Numbered from the stretch's first letter, positions 7,972 to 16,382 are shown. The stretch: DNA of 64,000 nucleotides from OMG group bacterium (GCA_012267385.1 JAAXGW010000007.1:124001-188000), one strand, 5' to 3'. Numbers and translations: made by a program. Notes: generated from the letters alone by a model not told the origin.

Positions 7972-9235
7972 GCACCATTCGGTCAATCAGTTAGTCATCG
8001 ATTGTCCGATACCTACTGATTTTGTAATAGACAACGGTGAACGATACCTATTTGTAAGCAGTAGACAGCGAGATTTAACCCACGCCATTCACAAGTACCC
8101 CGCCAAGTTTATTCCTGACTTCCCGAATTGGTTTATCCGCAAATATACGAAGATAGGCGATTGTGTCTTAGATCCATTTATGGGCAGTGGAACGACCAAC
8201 TTAGAAGCATCTTTGTTGAATAGACAGAGTATTGGTGTAGATATAGATGCCTTTTCTCGGTTTATTGCATCAATTAAAACCACACCTATTACCGACCGTG
8301 AATTAATGCATCCGCACGCGCGTTTAGTGTCAAAAATTGAGCAAGGATATTCTCGGAACAAAGAGTACCCAGTTCCTGATTTTCCCTACCAACAAAACTG
8401 GTTTAAAAGTCATATTCTGCATGAATTAGCATACATCAAACAGTCAATAGAGAGCCTTGGTTGTTCAACTGCAGTACGAAATTTATTTTTGCTCAGCATG
8501 TCGGCGATAGTTAAAGAGGTTTCTGAAGCAAACCATAATTGCCTTCGGACATGTATAAGACACAATAACCGTAAGCATGTAATGGCGGGACAAGCATTAC
8601 AGAAGTTTATTAAGCAGTTGAACTACAACGTTCGTGCTGTTCAGCAATTAAACTCAATACATAAATTAGGTTCCGTGTCGATCCTTGACAATGCTGACGC
8701 TAGAGAATTACAAGGCGTACCTAACAATTCGGTTGATTTAGCAGTGACTTCGCCGCCATATCTCAATGCGATTGATTACCCACGAACTCATCAACTAGAA
8801 ATGTATTGGTTGGGATTTGCAAATGGTTCATTAACTAAATTGAAGGAAAAGCATGTAGGCACTGAAACAGTCAAAGCAGCGTATTACAGATCATTCGTAG
8901 GTACTGGTTGTCCTGATGCGGATTGTGTGATACAGGAAATATTCGATTCTGACAACCGGAGAGCAGGCATAGCTTCAAGATACTTGTTAGACATGTTCGC
9001 GAATTTAGACGAAACCTATAGGGTGCTCAAACATGGTTCTCGGTACGTGATCATTATTGGCAACAACCGTGTTAGAGGTCAGCTATTCGAAACTTGGAAA
9101 TATCTCACGTGGTACGCCCAAAAAATTGGTTTTGAACTAGAGTACAAATTCATCTCCGGAATAATCAATCACTTTATGAAGATACCAAGAGAAGCACAAA
9201 TGAAAGATGACCATGTATTGATTCTTAGGAAATAA
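7964..9235 (+). CDS. Site-specific DNA methyltransferase (N4-cytosine or N6-adenine type)
   Basis: About 423 residues from the GTG that overlaps the transposase stop. The SAM-binding motif I is DPFMGSGTT (residues 70-78), and the catalytic motif IV is TSPPY (262-266). TSPPY is commonest in N4-cytosine methylases. Motif I precedes motif IV, the reverse of classical beta-class order. GVDIDAFSRF after motif I fits the acidic SAM-ribose site. The frame is open upstream inside the transposase, but conserved sequence begins only at about IDCPIPTDFVIDNGERYLF. Followed two bases later by the nuclease-like gene, it is the probable protective half of a restriction-modification pair. Confidence 0.88.
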   Translation: MSEHHSVNQLVIDCPIPTDFVIDNGERYLFVSSRQRDLTHAIHKYPAKFIPDFPNWFIRKYTKIGDCVLDPFMGSGTTNLEASLLNRQSIGVDIDAFSRFIASIKTTPITDRELMHPHARLVSKIEQGYSRNKEYPVPDFPYQQNWFKSHILHELAYIKQSIESLGCSTAVRNLFLLSMSAIVKEVSEANHNCLRTCIRHNNRKHVMAGQALQKFIKQLNYNVRAVQQLNSIHKLGSVSILDNADARELQGVPNNSVDLAVTSPPYLNAIDYPRTHQLEMYWLGFANGSLTKLKEKHVGTETVKAAYYRSFVGTGCPDADCVIQEIFDSDNRRAGIASRYLLDMFANLDETYRVLKHGSRYVIIIGNNRVRGQLFETWKYLTWYAQKIGFELEYKFISGIINHFMKIPREAQMKDDHVLILRK

Positions 9236-9237
9236 TT

Positions 9238-9756
9238 GTGAGTGCCCAATCCGATCCATTTCGACTGTTAGAACCAAAAGGTAAAGACATTTCGGTAAAA
9301 GGTGATTCGAATGAGCACCGGGCAGTGGCCACTTTGTTAGAAAGAGGTTATAACGCGTCTTTAGTTGATTTAAAAAACTCAAAGTATGATATTGTTATCG
9401 AGGTGTCGAGCACTGAATTTTTGCGGTTACAAGTTAAAACTGCTGACAGTGGAAGCATATCTCTCATAGGGGGTGTTCGCGGTGGTCGTGGGGCTATTCA
9501 TTCGGACGCAATGAAGTATTGGTATACACCAGAAATCTGCGACTGTCTTGTTGGTGTGGTCTCTGATCGAAATAACGGAGGCGACACCATTGATTTTTAT
9601 TTTGTACCTACCTTGTGGATAGAGAATGTTTTTCAACAATCTATAGCAGTCAAGAAGATACAATTTACGAAAAATAATTTTGAGTTGCTTGAGCTTTGCA
9701 GAAACGGAGAGTATGTAAACCAATTATTCAACGACGTTAAGGTGAAAATGAAATGA
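9238..9756 (+). CDS. PD-(D/E)XK nuclease-like protein, candidate restriction endonuclease
   Basis: 172 residues from a GTG start. KGDSNEHRAVATLLERGYNASLV followed by SKYDIVIE and FLRLQVKTAD gives E26, D51 and Q65-x-K67, the core of a PD-(D/E)XK nuclease of the kind grouped as PDDEXK_5, with Gln in place of the second acidic residue (a known variant). The C-terminal half (residues 95-150: CDCLVGVV, DFYFVPTLWI) completes the fold and may bind target DNA. Position immediately after a DNA methylase and inside the same transposon supports a restriction role; recognition sequence unknown. A group I intron-type or repair nuclease is the alternative. Confidence 0.7.
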   Translation: MSAQSDPFRLLEPKGKDISVKGDSNEHRAVATLLERGYNASLVDLKNSKYDIVIEVSSTEFLRLQVKTADSGSISLIGGVRGGRGAIHSDAMKYWYTPEICDCLVGVVSDRNNGGDTIDFYFVPTLWIENVFQQSIAVKKIQFTKNNFELLELCRNGEYVNQLFNDVKVKMK

Positions 9757-9929
9757 CCGACAAACAACAAGCCGAACTCGATAAAGCAGTCAAGGCAATG
9801 CTCAATCTTGGAGCATTGCCTGAGGGCTATAAGCGACCCGACACAGCACCTAAGAAAGACAAGGATCGTAAGTTTAGGATGGACGTAGATCGAAAGGGTC
9901 GAAGTAAGATGGTAGAGATTAAGGACTAG
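9753..9929 (+). CDS. Small charged protein of the transposon cargo
   Basis: 58 residues, starting at an ATGA that overlaps the stop of the nuclease-like gene, so translation is probably coupled. The N-terminal helix (KQQAELDKAVKAMLNLGALP) is followed by a Lys/Arg/Asp-rich tail. No family is recognised. It ends 37 bases before the right inverted repeat. A controller or accessory subunit of the restriction system is possible but only inferred from position. Confidence 0.55.
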   Translation: MTDKQQAELDKAVKAMLNLGALPEGYKRPDTAPKKDKDRKFRMDVDRKGRSKMVEIKD

Positions 9930-9966
9930 ACGGGCTTAATGGAGAATAGTGCCCAAAATTCTAAAC

Positions 9967-9996
9967 CGATTTTGTCACGTTATCTACGTAACTCCC
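9967..9996. repeat. Right terminal inverted repeat, 30 bp
   Basis: Exact reverse complement of 6905-6934; ends ...ACGTAACTCCC at the element boundary. Confidence 0.95.
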
Positions 9997-10004
9997 TTTG
10001 TTTT
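9997..10004. repeat. Right target-site duplication of the IS1595-type element
   Basis: TTTGTTTT, identical to the eight bases at the left boundary. Confidence 0.9.
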
Positions 10005-10010
10005 CCTAGT

Positions 10011-10691
10011 CTACCAAGCTTGTACCGCCAAATAAATGATGTCTACTGCCGTCAATACTGCGTAAATGAAATAAGGTATTACAGTGACTATCACACAAAA
10101 GGACATCCCTTTTTCGGTCCAAATTCTCAAACCCTGTACACAAAGAACGACCGCCCACACAAGAGGCAATGTGATGAATATGACGATAAGAGCAACGAAG
10201 AAGATGGGTGAAGGATTTAGAGTATGACCCCAGACGCTCAACAAAGAAGTCCCAAACAGCGTCAATACCATTGGAATGTTTATCCATGCAGCGAATCCAA
10301 GCCAATGTTTCCAAGGTATGTCTATACGAAAGCGTCGTCCGATTATGAAGAAGTATGTCCCTAGCAAAACCAACGTCACAAAGAGTGCTAAAACTGTGGC
10401 AGGAACCCAAATTACGAGCGCTAATATAGATGTAAGACTAAACTCAACTAGCTCAGCTGGAATGATGGAATCATCCATTGAATTGACACCGATGATCGAA
10501 TAAAGAATCGGCATTAGCACCCAAAGTATCAGCGTGGAAGCTATACAGACAAAGAGGACCGGAATCAATATTGGCGTATCAGGCGGTTTAACTAACTCAA
10601 ATACGTGCCTAGACGAAAGGGTGTAGATACTCCACAAATGCTTCCAAATATGCTTATTCATCAGATTCATTTCAAAATTGCCAGTATTCAT
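10011..10691 (-). CDS. Yip1-family inner-membrane protein
   Basis: 226 residues with five or six hydrophobic segments (residues about 43-70, 90-118, 135-155, 163-185, 197-220). The N-terminal amphipathic start (WKHLWSIYTLSSRHVFELV) followed by the PPDTPILIPVLF entry to the first segment is typical of Yip1-domain proteins, whose bacterial role is not settled. Three Met codons (residues 1, 8, 11) are possible starts. The stop codon lies seven bases from the right target duplication of the transposon, so the insertion just missed the gene. Confidence 0.65.
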   Translation of the reverse strand: MNTGNFEMNLMNKHIWKHLWSIYTLSSRHVFELVKPPDTPILIPVLFVCIASTLILWVLMPILYSIIGVNSMDDSIIPAELVEFSLTSILALVIWVPATVLALFVTLVLLGTYFFIIGRRFRIDIPWKHWLGFAAWINIPMVLTLFGTSLLSVWGHTLNPSPIFFVALIVIFITLPLVWAVVLCVQGLRIWTEKGMSFCVIVTVIPYFIYAVLTAVDIIYLAVQAW

Positions 10692-10999
10692 TAATTGAAT
10701 GGAATTCAGGGGTTAATCGAATTATGGGCACGACTTTATTCTAGTTGTTTTTTCAGGGTAATTTCAGATAGTAAATCAGAATATAGGACGTCGAGTATCC
10801 TGGCTTCCGGAGAATGTAATAGACGATCCAGTTCAATCTAGACCAACGTCGAAGCAAAATGTGCTCACAAAATTCAACTAAATCCGTGCTTAGTTCCGAA
10901 AATTTACGAATTACATTTTTCTTGGCAACAGAGTTCGCGAACTAAATTGAAAAGGTCGATGGATACTATCTAGAAGAGCCGCCCACGGAGTTGTACTGA
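10692..10999. other. Intergenic region between divergent membrane-protein genes
   Basis: About 300 bases, AT-rich in the first half. It must hold the promoters of both flanking genes. I see no RNA gene, terminator or repeat in it apart from the block just before 11000 that is also present, diverged, before the truncated copy. Confidence 0.4.
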
Positions 11000-11347
11000 A
11001 TGACGGTCCAATCAACACAAGAAAACTCTCGGAAATTGCGAGTGTCAATATGGACTTGGATTGCCGTGCCTATCACGATTGTTCTGACCGGGTTAGGTGT
11101 GTACGTCGTAGGTTGGAGATTTATCGGTTGGGTCGTCGGTCTAGTCATGAGCGTCGGTCTATTTCTTCCTACACTGCTGACGGTACACGTCCTTGGCTTC
11201 AAAATAGATTCGGATCTTGGTGTTTTAAGTATGATAGGTTGGGCAATTGTGTTGTACGTATTAATCCCTACAGGTTTCGTGGCAATTCGGAGATGGCGTA
11301 TGCGTAAAAATGCACAAAAGTCGACAGGACCAGGGAACATCGCGTAG
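11000..11347 (+). CDS. Small membrane protein, intact copy
   Basis: 115 residues with a short charged cytoplasmic N-terminus, a long hydrophobic hairpin (residues about 17-60), and another membrane segment (78-98), ending in a basic tail (IRRWRMRKNAQKS). No known family is recognised. A near-identical but truncated copy begins at 6596. The duplication with the transposon between the two copies marks this stretch as rearranged. Confidence 0.6.
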   Translation: MTVQSTQENSRKLRVSIWTWIAVPITIVLTGLGVYVVGWRFIGWVVGLVMSVGLFLPTLLTVHVLGFKIDSDLGVLSMIGWAIVLYVLIPTGFVAIRRWRMRKNAQKSTGPGNIA

Positions 11348-11562
11348 ACGTACTGAGTCACTTAGCGTGTCTCAGCTGGTGCGGGCGAATTCGTTCTCTG
11401 CGTACCGTAATCAGAATTCCCAATAACTTGCATTCGAATAGTGTAAGTACCGAGAGTCTCCCCTAGGCAACTCTATTCTCTCCACTGAATTTCCCTTCCC
11501 AAGGACTGTCGTATCCTTTGCGAAGTCTGTTCGAGAACCTGTTTATTACCTATGTATTGAGT

Positions 11563-11649
11563 TATATTATTGTTAGCATAATATAAGTATTATATTCTAA
11601 TATAATATAATGAAATGCTTCACGGATATAATAGTCTAACAATAATATA
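11563..11649. repeat. AT-rich 87-bp element with perfect 14-bp inverted ends
   Basis: TATATTATTGTTAG at 11563-11576 and its exact reverse complement at 11636-11649, with an interior rich in AATATAATAT. It ends 37 bases before the Fic start and dominates the 339-base gap from 11348. It may be a small non-autonomous transposon (MITE) or an operator/promoter for the fic gene; the rest of the gap (11348-11562) shows no gene. Confidence 0.55.
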
Positions 11650-11686
11650 GATCGAAATGGTTTCACTTAGGTGAGAATCACTGAAT

Positions 11687-12841
11687 TTGACTAGCTACGA
11701 CTCGACCCGCGCCGGCCGTTACGAGAAACGAAGCCAAGGGATCCGCGCTTTCATTCCTGAACCCTTGCCGCCAAACCCACGAATTCGACTTACGAGCGTT
11801 CTAATAAATGCTCTTTCTCAAGCAGAACATTCTCTAGAACGACTGAATGGATCCATTCTTACACTAACTGACGCCGACAAGTTCGTCTCTATGTACATTC
11901 GACATGAAGCTGTACTTTCGAGCACGATAGACGGTGCGGAGATTAGACTTCTGGATCTGATCGCAGCGGAAGCCCGTATTTCCACGAATCAGCGCAGTAA
12001 CGACATGGAGGAGATACAGAACTATATCTCGGTTGTGGAGCGTGGTCTTGAGCTATTCGATGCTTCCCAGTCATTGACTTCGAGCGCACGTGAGCTTCAC
12101 AAACAGTTGCTTCAACACAAAAATGAATCGAGTCTCATTCTGGGCGAGTTCAGAACGAAACAGAGTTGGATTGGTCCTGCAGGCTGTACTGTTCATGATG
12201 CTACATTCGTACCGCCCCCACCAGAATTAGTCAATCCGCAAATGCAAGCTCTAGATCAGTTCTTCGCAACCGATATCGGACTACCACCCCTGGTAAAGAT
12301 TGGATTAATTCATGCACAGTTTGAGAACATTCACCCATTTCTGTACGGCAACGGTCGAGTGAGCAGACTGTTGTTAGCGCTTTTGCTAACTAAGAGCAAT
12401 TTAGTCGAAAAACCGGTTCTTAATCTCTCTTGGTTCTTCAATCGCTACAACCGAGAGTATCACGATAGTTTGCAGTCGGTGCGAGACAATGGCAATTGGG
12501 AGGATTGGCTGTTGTTCTTTCTAAAAGCGGTATCGCAGGTAGGTAAATATGCCTCTATCACCGTTCGACGCATCGTAGAGACGCGAGAAGAAAACCGTCG
12601 CATGATAAACGATAATCTCGGCCGTTTAGCAGCTAATGGACATCGACTACTCGACCGACTGTATGAGTTTCCATTCGTAAGCGTGAACGAAGTTCGAGAG
12701 CTTACGGGAACCACGTTCGCGTCCGCAAATGCACTGGTTATACGCATGGTCGAGTGTGGCTTGGTGAGGGAATACACCCAACGAAATCGTAATCGACGTT
12801 ACTTGTTCTACTACTATGTAGAGCTCTTCAAGGAACGCTAA
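11687..12841 (+). CDS. Fic-family protein with variant catalytic and inhibitory motifs
   Basis: 384 residues. The N-terminal region (RYEKRSQGIRAFIPEPLPPNP) and the helical middle match Fic proteins with an intramolecular inhibitory helix; the C-terminus (residues about 310-380) looks like a winged helix. Fic enzymes transfer AMP or other groups to target hydroxyls. The catalytic loop reads H216-P-F-L-Y220-G-N-G-R224-V-S-R227: the acidic residue that holds Mg2+ in HPFx(D/E)GNGR is Tyr. The inhibitory (S/T)xxxE(G/N) motif reads S78-S-T-I-D82-G83, with Asp for Glu. The start is TTG, with GGTGAG upstream. Activity may be altered or lost; the otherwise intact gene suggests function. Confidence 0.85.
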   Translation: MTSYDSTRAGRYEKRSQGIRAFIPEPLPPNPRIRLTSVLINALSQAEHSLERLNGSILTLTDADKFVSMYIRHEAVLSSTIDGAEIRLLDLIAAEARISTNQRSNDMEEIQNYISVVERGLELFDASQSLTSSARELHKQLLQHKNESSLILGEFRTKQSWIGPAGCTVHDATFVPPPPELVNPQMQALDQFFATDIGLPPLVKIGLIHAQFENIHPFLYGNGRVSRLLLALLLTKSNLVEKPVLNLSWFFNRYNREYHDSLQSVRDNGNWEDWLLFFLKAVSQVGKYASITVRRIVETREENRRMINDNLGRLAANGHRLLDRLYEFPFVSVNEVRELTGTTFASANALVIRMVECGLVREYTQRNRNRRYLFYYYVELFKER

Positions 12842-12930
12842 CGGTTCGATGCATAAACCCTCACGTTGAATCTGAGTCTAACCTCTCTGGATACACTCCG
12901 ATTGGTCTTGCGCGAAGGAATACTAGATGA

Positions 12931-13041
12931 GTGAAAGAACCAGAACTTCTTGAACACAAGAGCGTCAAACTTGAGGTCACGAAGCGCGTTTTGAACATTT
13001 GTCCTAATCCAGATGAATATACAATTGAGTTGATCGCATAG
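12931..13041 (+). CDS. Possible 36-residue peptide downstream of fic
   Basis: An open frame from GTG with AAGGAA upstream encodes an acidic-basic peptide (KEPELLEHKSVKLEVTKRVL then ICPNPDEYTIELIA) of protein-like composition. No homologue is recognised. It lies in the 329-base stretch between fic and the next lipoprotein gene; the rest of that stretch shows nothing. Confidence 0.25.
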   Translation: MKEPELLEHKSVKLEVTKRVLNICPNPDEYTIELIA

Positions 13042-13170
13042 AACTACAACTATATTCAAAGGAATCGACCTGCTGTTTCTTGTGTGGAGTCAGGGTAATC
13101 AAAGACTAAGTGAGATTGTCAAGACGAAACTGTGTATCGAATCACGACAAAATCTAATATAAAGCAAAAA

Positions 13171-13854
13171 ATGAAACGACTGACAACGAAACACTTTCTA
13201 CTATTGATCGCTTTATTGATCTTTGGCTGTTTAGTAGCTAGCTGTGCTTCTGTGCATACTACTAGCACGCCTAATTTTGAAAACTATCAAAGCCACCATC
13301 AGACAATAGCGATTATTCCGTTCGATATCTCCATTGACAACAAAGCGTATGAGAATGCATTCATATCTATATCCGTTAAATCTTGGAAAGAGATAGCTCA
13401 GCGGAAGGAGGAGTCTTTTCGAAGATCGTTGTTCACTCAATTGTCGCTCGCGCAACAGGCCGGACGATACACTGTCGAGATTCAAGATATAGACGAAACG
13501 ATTACGTTGTTGCAGCGGGCATCGGATACAGGCATGATTCCAAAAAATTTGGCGGTTGTCTCAAAATCGAAGATCTGCGAAATACTCAAAGTGGATGCAA
13601 TTATCTCAGGAAGTATGGCGGTGACCCTCTTAAGAAGTACATGGTCGCAAATTAGGTCGCGGATCGGATTGGGATTTGGACCTCCGGATCGAACCGACAT
13701 CACCGTGTCCATACATGAAAGTGAAACCGAAACATTGATTTGGAACTACGACCTTACCGCGAGAGGAGTGTTACGCCATAACTATGAGGGGGTCTCAAAA
13801 AGACTCAAGAGGGAGATAGGGGATATAGCACGGAACTTCCCGTACAAAAACTAG
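13171..13854 (+). CDS. Outer-membrane or periplasmic lipoprotein, LpoB/CsgG-like fold suspected
   Basis: 227 residues. A lipoprotein signal peptide runs from MKRLTTKHFLLLIALLIFGCL to the lipobox V-A-S-C. The first strand TIAIIPFDISID and the later DAIISGSMAVTL resemble the alternating core strands of LpoB, CsgG and TolB-N lipoproteins, which bind partners at the envelope. WSQIRSRIGLGFGPPDRTDITVSIHESETETLIW continues that pattern. The ATG is chosen over an upstream GTG because the signal peptide begins here. No operon partner is evident. Confidence 0.65.
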   Translation: MKRLTTKHFLLLIALLIFGCLVASCASVHTTSTPNFENYQSHHQTIAIIPFDISIDNKAYENAFISISVKSWKEIAQRKEESFRRSLFTQLSLAQQAGRYTVEIQDIDETITLLQRASDTGMIPKNLAVVSKSKICEILKVDAIISGSMAVTLLRSTWSQIRSRIGLGFGPPDRTDITVSIHESETETLIWNYDLTARGVLRHNYEGVSKRLKREIGDIARNFPYKN

Positions 13855-14028
13855 TCAGCCCTCAACGGTTTGTGGTTGTGTGAGATCTTCTCCGCCCAAT
13901 CACAAATAATGTAGTGTGAATTAGTTGAGTGTAAAGATTGTCAGGTCACAACTGAGTTCAGAGACAAGCTGCCTGTGTAAGAGTTCCGCTGACTGACTAA
14001 TTCACGACCCGCATGCGGTGCCTGCAGA

Positions 14029-14538
14029 TTACCAGTTTGGAAAGAAGAACGAAACGATTGCCGCGATTATTCCAATAGTACTCCAATCTTCAATGTCATT
14101 CATTGAGCGACCCAACTTTTTACGCCTATTGTGTTTGCGATCCAACGTTTCACTCTCGAAGTTCGAATCGTCCAACGTTTCACTCTCATACTCATAGTTC
14201 GAATCGTCCAACGTTTCTCTTTCGAAGTCGAAATCGTCAAATGTTTCACTCTCATAGTTCGAATCGTCCAACGCTTCACTTTTATCTTTCGAATAGTCCC
14301 ATGCTGCAAGTTTGTCTTTAGGTAAAAACGCTAAACACCCAGTGTTGAGTTGGCGAATAGCGATATATCCATTTGGGACTTTTTCCGGGGGGGGGGGGGC
14401 GATGTCTTCAAACCAGTTATCACACGGTGCGGAAAACAACGGCTTGAGTTTGCCATGATATATCATAAGATCTTCCACGTTTTGGACCACGACCGCGGTA
14501 CCCTTCCCGCGAACTTGTGCGTCAGTCAATCTTGACAT
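14029..14538 (-). CDS. Low-complexity protein with in-frame poly-C tract, possible phase-variable gene
   Basis: 169 residues. A folded-looking N-terminus (TAVVVQNVEDLMIYHGKLKPL, then GYIAIRQLNTGCLAFLPKDKL) is interrupted at residues 46-51 by IAPPPPE, encoded by 13 consecutive C bases on this strand. Residues about 85-135 repeat (E)SETLDDSN(Y/F)E five times. The C-terminus is a short hydrophobic anchor (STIGIIAAIVSFFFPNW). A homopolymer this long within a frame is prone to slippage; changing it by one base would abolish the repeat region and anchor. Function unknown. Confidence 0.5.
   Translation of the reverse strand: MSRLTDAQVRGKGTAVVVQNVEDLMIYHGKLKPLFSAPCDNWFEDIAPPPPEKVPNGYIAIRQLNTGCLAFLPKDKLAAWDYSKDKSEALDDSNYESETFDDFDFERETLDDSNYEYESETLDDSNFESETLDRKHNRRKKLGRSMNDIEDWSTIGIIAAIVSFFFPNW
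14141..14296. repeat. Five imperfect tandem repeats of 30-36 bp
   Basis: Units of 30, 36, 30, 30 and 30 bases, each starting TCCAACGTTTC or a variant and ending TTCGAATCG or a variant. They encode the acidic (E)SETLDDSN(Y/F)E repeats on the minus strand. Confidence 0.85.
14387..14399. repeat. Homopolymer of 13 G (C on the coding strand)
   Basis: Thirteen consecutive G on the plus strand, within the coding frame of the minus-strand gene. It is the longest G tract I noticed in the window. Confidence 0.95.
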
Positions 14539-14805
14539 TGCATTTATGCTCTACGTGTTAAACCCAACATTTCATCTAATTACATAGTTGCTAAGGCTTG
14601 GAAATGCTACTTTAATGCAAGCCCCAACATGCACTCTTTACGTTTTCACTCTACGTGTTTAGATTCTATAACTAACAATGTTACCCCGAACGTAGTCATT
14701 GCACAACATGCGTTTGGTCTCTCGACTTAGAGAATACCTGAGTCATGAGACTGTTCGTATGGAATGCAACTTTAGCTCCATGAACATTTCAAGTAGGGGC
14801 TCAGC

Positions 14806-16382
14806 CTACAAATCTCGGAGTATTTGTTTCGCTGCGTTCTTGCCAGGTATTCCACTCACACCTCCGCCCGGATGTGAACCAGCACCGCAATGGTATAGGC
14901 GCGAGACGGGTCCGCGATAGGCAGCATGACCGAACACTGGTCGATTAACCCACAATTGACTGGGACTGTGAGATAAGTGAAAGATGTCACCACGAGGTAG
15001 ACCAAACTTGCGCTCAAGATCTAATGGCGTGAGTATTTGTCGGTCCACAACTGCATCAGAGAAGTTAGGAGCATATTGATCTATTGTTTTGAAGACCGTA
15101 TCAGCCGCGTCGTCCCGATCTATATCCCAATCCCGTTGGTAAGGGAAGTATTGGCAGAATAGAGTAGCTACGTGCTGACCAAGTGGAGCGAGAGAGTCAT
15201 CAACTGTTGAAGGGATCAACATCTCGATCACCGGTTCCCTAGACCAATCTTTAGTTCGCGCGTCTAAATAGGCAGATTCCATGTAGTCCAGAGTTGGACC
15301 GATTACGATCCCAGATTGGTGGTGGTCTTGAATCGCGTCGCTAGGTTTACACACAAACTGCGGTAACTCCGACAATGCTACGTTGATTCGTAATACTGCT
15401 GACTCGCTCTTTAGGTTCTCAATACTCTTCACGAAGTCTCCATCTAGTATCGATCGGTCGACAAGATCCAAGTACAGTTGTTGGGGAGCTAAGTTTGCAA
15501 CTATTGCTTTCGCACTTCTCAAAGAACCGTCGGCTATCACAGCACCAGTGGCTTTGCCGTTTTCAATGCAGACCTCAACTACATCGGCATTAGTTTCGAC
15601 CGACACGCCAAGATCTTCCGCTTGTTTCAGCATCGCTTGAGTTATTGCTCCCATTCCACCGATCGGGTGTCCCCATACCCCTCGTTGACTAGCGACCTCA
15701 CCAATAGCGTGATGGAGTAGTCCGTAGGCTGTACCTGGGGAGTGCAATGACGCAAAGTTTCCGACTACGGCGTCAAATGCAACGGCGGCTTGAATGTGAG
15801 GATTCTCAAACCAACTTCCAACAAGATCTGCGATGGAGGAAAGAAAGTGTTTGGACAATTCTCGACGTCGTTGCGTGGAGAGTTTCATAACTTCACGTGT
15901 AGTTTCGAGCGTTTGGACCCATCCCTGAACACCCATGCCTTTGTACGGCGGTGTACGATGCATTTGAGGAATCACTACATCGCCAATTTCTCGAACCATT
16001 GCTTGAAACTTAGGAAGTGCTACAGCGTCGTTCTCCGAAAATCGTGCAAATTCTTCTTGGGTGTCTTTTGGGTCGTTGAAGATCGACAGAGACGCTTCAT
16101 CTGACAAAGGAAAAAGTTTGCTAGCGGTCTCGGCACGATTCGCAAACCGTGTTCGAACAGCTTGAGTTCCCGAATGATTTGACTATCAAGCAAGCCGACT
16201 GTATAGCTCGCTGTGGAGTTGCGAAAACCGGGACAAAACTCCTCTGTGACGCACGCTCCGCCTACGGTATTCCGACGCTCTAGAATGCGAACTTGCAACC
16301 CTGCCATCGCGAGATAGCAAGCGCAAACCAATCCGTTATGCCCTGCACCGAGCACAACGACGTCGTCTCGAACGCTCTTCAT
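14806..16382 (-). pseudogene. Phytoene-desaturase-like FAD oxidoreductase, one-base frameshift
   Basis: Read as two frames, the N-terminal part (residues 1-91) has the FAD-binding VVVLGAGHNGLVCACYLAMAG and ERRNTVGGACVTEE; the C-terminal part carries the rest of the phytoene-desaturase/PYROXD2-like fold ending in YHCGAGSHPGGGVSGIPGKN. The frames join at FEHGLRIVPRPLANFF/LSDEASL, at a run of five A bases (16111-16115). One more base there would give PLANFFPLSDE, close to the family pattern. Total length would be about 525 residues. A sequencing error, a slippage site or a true pseudogene are all possible; the rest of both parts is well preserved. Confidence 0.8.

Larger units (their letters stand above)
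6905..9996 (+). mobile_element. IS1595-family element with methyltransferase/nuclease cargo
   Basis: A 3092-bp element bounded by perfect 30-bp inverted repeats and an 8-bp target duplication. It encodes, on one strand and with overlapping or abutting genes, an ISXO2-type transposase, a site-specific DNA methyltransferase, a PD-(D/E)XK nuclease-like protein and a 58-residue protein. Some IS1595-family members are known to carry passenger genes. Here the cargo resembles a restriction-modification pair. Matching ends and an unmutated duplication point to a recent insertion, just downstream of the stop codon of the yip1-like gene. Confidence 0.92.

Noticed and set aside
9939..10211. 90-codon plus-strand frame across the right transposon end
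   Set aside because: It spans the inverted repeat and the target duplication and lies antisense to the yip1-like gene; no start signal.
11521..11660. AT-rich palindromic region as a replication origin
   Set aside because: No DnaA boxes or iteron-like repeats; the inverted repeat is better explained as a MITE or operator.
12838..13059. 73-codon minus-strand frame downstream of fic
   Set aside because: No start signal or family pattern; the plus-strand 36-codon peptide is the slightly better candidate.
14103..14321. Two plus-strand frames over the acidic repeat region
   Set aside because: They are shadows of the minus-strand repeats; composition is an artefact of the 30-base periodicity.
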